From: Mogibacterium sp.
Lineage (GTDB): Bacteria; Bacillota; Clostridia; Peptostreptococcales; Anaerovoracaceae
Assembly (NCBI GenBank): GCA_017433975.1
Contig: JAFRGD010000017.1
Coordinates: 157,594-221,593 of the forward strand
Direction of reading: 5' to 3'
DNA length: 64,000 nt
Notes under the pieces: generated by a model
Database searches by the model: none
The model's input: the letters and a program-made list of their open reading frames with translations, nothing else
Told to the model about the DNA's origin: nothing
Shown: positions 63,501-64,000 of the stretch, in pieces
How the letters are laid out: each line of letters opens with the position of its first letter
How positions within the stretch are numbered: the first letter of the stretch is position 1
Program-made: the position numbers and the translations under genes

Positions 63501-64000
63501 TGCTCGCGCTGCAACGAGACCGAGACGGAAACCATTGCGGCCCTCGGCCATACTCTGACGGCGCACCCGGCGGTCGCAGCGAGCTGCGAGACGGGCGGAA
63601 ACAGCGCTTACTGGAGCTGCGACAGATGCGGCAAGTACTTCAGCGATGCAGAAGGCAAGACCGAGATCGCGGCGAACAGCTGGGTGATTCAGGCGACAGG
63701 ACATACGCCGGAAGTCATTCCTGCCGTTGCAGCTACCTGCACGCAGCCGGGATCGACAGAGGGCTCGAAGTGCTCGGTCTGTGGTGAGATTCTGGTAGCG
63801 CCGCAGGAAATCGAGGCTCTCGGCCATGACTATCAGGATGTACCGAATACTGCCGTTGCACCGACCTGCACGACGGCTGGCAAGAAGGCCGACCGGAAGT
63901 GCAGCCACTGCGGCGACGTCATCACCGGGGAAACAATCCAGGCGACTGGCCATGCGCCGGAAGTCATTCCTGCTGTTGCAGCGACCTGCACGCAGCCGGG
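60588..64000 (+). CDS. Exported CotH-kinase protein with Cys-rich repeats (3' partial)
   Basis: ATG 60588, behind AAGGGAG, opens a frame that runs to the window edge without a stop (at least 1137 codons). A signal peptide ends near AFAVAG, followed by a Glu/Pro/Ala-rich acidic linker (to about residue 115). A CotH domain follows: KIKGRGNATW (about 288), KPYNITLG, KKWSLLAENLDHSLLGNR, YQGCYTVTPK and GPLWDLDNAMG (about 524). CotH is a secreted protein kinase family related to spore coat CotH. From about residue 700 come repeats with CxxCG pairs (TCSTCGEYF, SCSTCGKYF, SCDRCGKYF, KCSVCGEIL, KCSHCGDVI) separated by ATGH, typical of surface proteins of gut Clostridia. The end of the protein is not in the window. 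Confidence 0.88.
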   Translation, partial: MNTSKKRNNGILRRISVILLCFFVFMVTVVPTTMTAFAVAGDGSEADEEQVEMATEETQEEPAADETVEPAEPAPEEADAGEPEEPAEQVEAAEEEPEDEVTVTDEEPEPAGGDVAEEPVVKAADDGGLRATAPTKLWVAPSDTNNIPVQIDVFVSSTKTQQTTTTYTCELYFPGNANLSGCQLSWDGGLDATVGTTTRSSGSCPIPDVGSTTTYTFTSGRNTYKYTITTYQGSASVVPIFIDIDETFKEEGETTPHTIAAMDGDTTHEKYCVGQIYINGTQYELSKIKGRGNATWIESKDKKPYNITLGNKIKFPGIDSEKTKKWSLLAENLDHSLLGNRIGYHLAHEMGIGQDTASADVWMNGEYQGCYTVTPKTDSFVTKNGFMIEQDNYLEGIENGGDPQFKLDGMREANGWSSCYNRITVKKIGDNLLLKNGVVDDSDENLDAVSQGTIKPWLQDAWDAIRSDTGYNSKGKYYTDYIDIESFAKMYLMHEYVKSYDVCAGSIYFHRDGMTDDDKLFAGPLWDLDNAMGSVYQNGSLGNADDRSHGDRRRGDQAFISQLPNPSTIYKTSIYQTISKHDDFMEEVYKQYNKYHSQFDNLPDDLDQMISDVDASARMNHRKVTDLGNGTGKNNHYYASQTTLGTGQYQQTYLATTNSKTDWGNYAANLKTYVRVRSLWFHNTYRCTHTTLVKTEATAPTCTEPGNSAYWTCSTCGEYFSDANGETEIAADSWVIPATGHSLTAHPAVAATCTTAGNSAYWSCSTCGKYFSDANGTTEIAANSWVIAATGHGWGTPTYTWADDNSTVTATRVCGNDASHKETETVAATGVVTTAAGCETKGVRTYTSASFANAAFTVQTKAVDISPTGHDWNEPTWVWADDYSEATATIVCKNDPSNHIEIVKDTNPFTSSAEPTCTEGSAAAYVATVVFEGEEYSDVTSKFIPALGHDWSDWTVTQEPTCTATGTKTRTCSRCNETETETIAALGHTLTAHPAVAASCETGGNSAYWSCDRCGKYFSDAEGKTEIAANSWVIQATGHTPEVIPAVAATCTQPGSTEGSKCSVCGEILVAPQEIEALGHDYQDVPNTAVAPTCTTAGKKADRKCSHCGDVITGETIQATGHAPEVIPAVAATCTQP

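Overview
The window is a 64 kb stretch of a mostly high-GC (sampled housekeeping lines about 65-70% G+C) chromosome from a Gram-positive anaerobe of the class Clostridia. The evidence is secA followed by a frameshift-regulated prfB, a murB/PHP/rapZ/whiA cluster, an AddB-type nuclease, an NfnAB-type ferredoxin:NAD(P) transhydrogenase, a butyrate kinase, selenium-associated YedF and DUF3343 proteins, and cell-wall-anchored and CotH-like exported proteins. I cannot name a genus. There is no phage, insertion sequence, integrase, rRNA or CRISPR array that I can see.

Layout. 1-11 kb (+): secA (5' truncated by the window edge), a DUF2628 membrane protein, prfB with a programmed +1 frameshift, a HAD phosphatase, addB (no addA beside it), walJ, rlmH and an alpha/beta hydrolase. 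11-16 kb: a repeat-bearing noncoding gap, then a minus-strand operon (NifX-SlyD fusion, nfnA, nfnB) and an HpcH/HpaI aldolase. 15.7-21.6 kb: a zinc-ribbon/DUF4854 protein, coaBC (-), then purA-alr-ung-GNAT (+). 21.6-26.2 kb: a GNAT protein and a DUF2156 protein broken by an in-frame amber codon (-), a DUF1858 protein, a protein of unknown function, butyrate kinase (-) and one tRNA-Ala(GGC). 26.5-32.7 kb (+): a lipase-like membrane protein, a two-domain flavodoxin-like protein, an alpha/beta hydrolase and a three-gene membrane cluster. 32.8-38.6 kb: DUF3810, gltS and a PlsC/zinc-ribbon fusion (-), an SDR oxidoreductase (+), a nested palindromic element and a membrane-tethered XRE regulator (-). 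38.7-53.8 kb (+): an M16C peptidase, yedF-DUF3343, an AI-2E-type permease overlapping murB, then PHP-rapZ-whiA-rlmD, a lipoprotein, D-lyxose isomerase with an Ldh2-type dehydrogenase, and two serine hydrolases. 53.9-64 kb: an exported-protein region of lower G+C (about 50%) with a 2037-residue wall-anchored adhesin (-), a decayed C39-like peptidase fragment, and a large CotH-kinase protein with Cys-rich repeats running off the right edge.

How it fits together. Most of the window is core housekeeping: protein export and translation termination, rRNA modification, DNA repair (AddB, Ung), cell wall precursors (Alr, MurB, with WhiA and RapZ as division/wall regulators), CoA synthesis and purines. 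Energy metabolism is represented by Nfn and butyrate kinase. The most unusual items are the NifX/metal-rich/SlyD fusion co-transcribed with nfnAB, the multi-branched palindrome at 37.4-37.6 kb, the amber codon in the DUF2156 gene, the tandem repeats running into the butyrate kinase stop codon, the absence of addA and yvcK from their usual positions, and the surface-protein region at the right end with an operator-like palindrome over its promoter.
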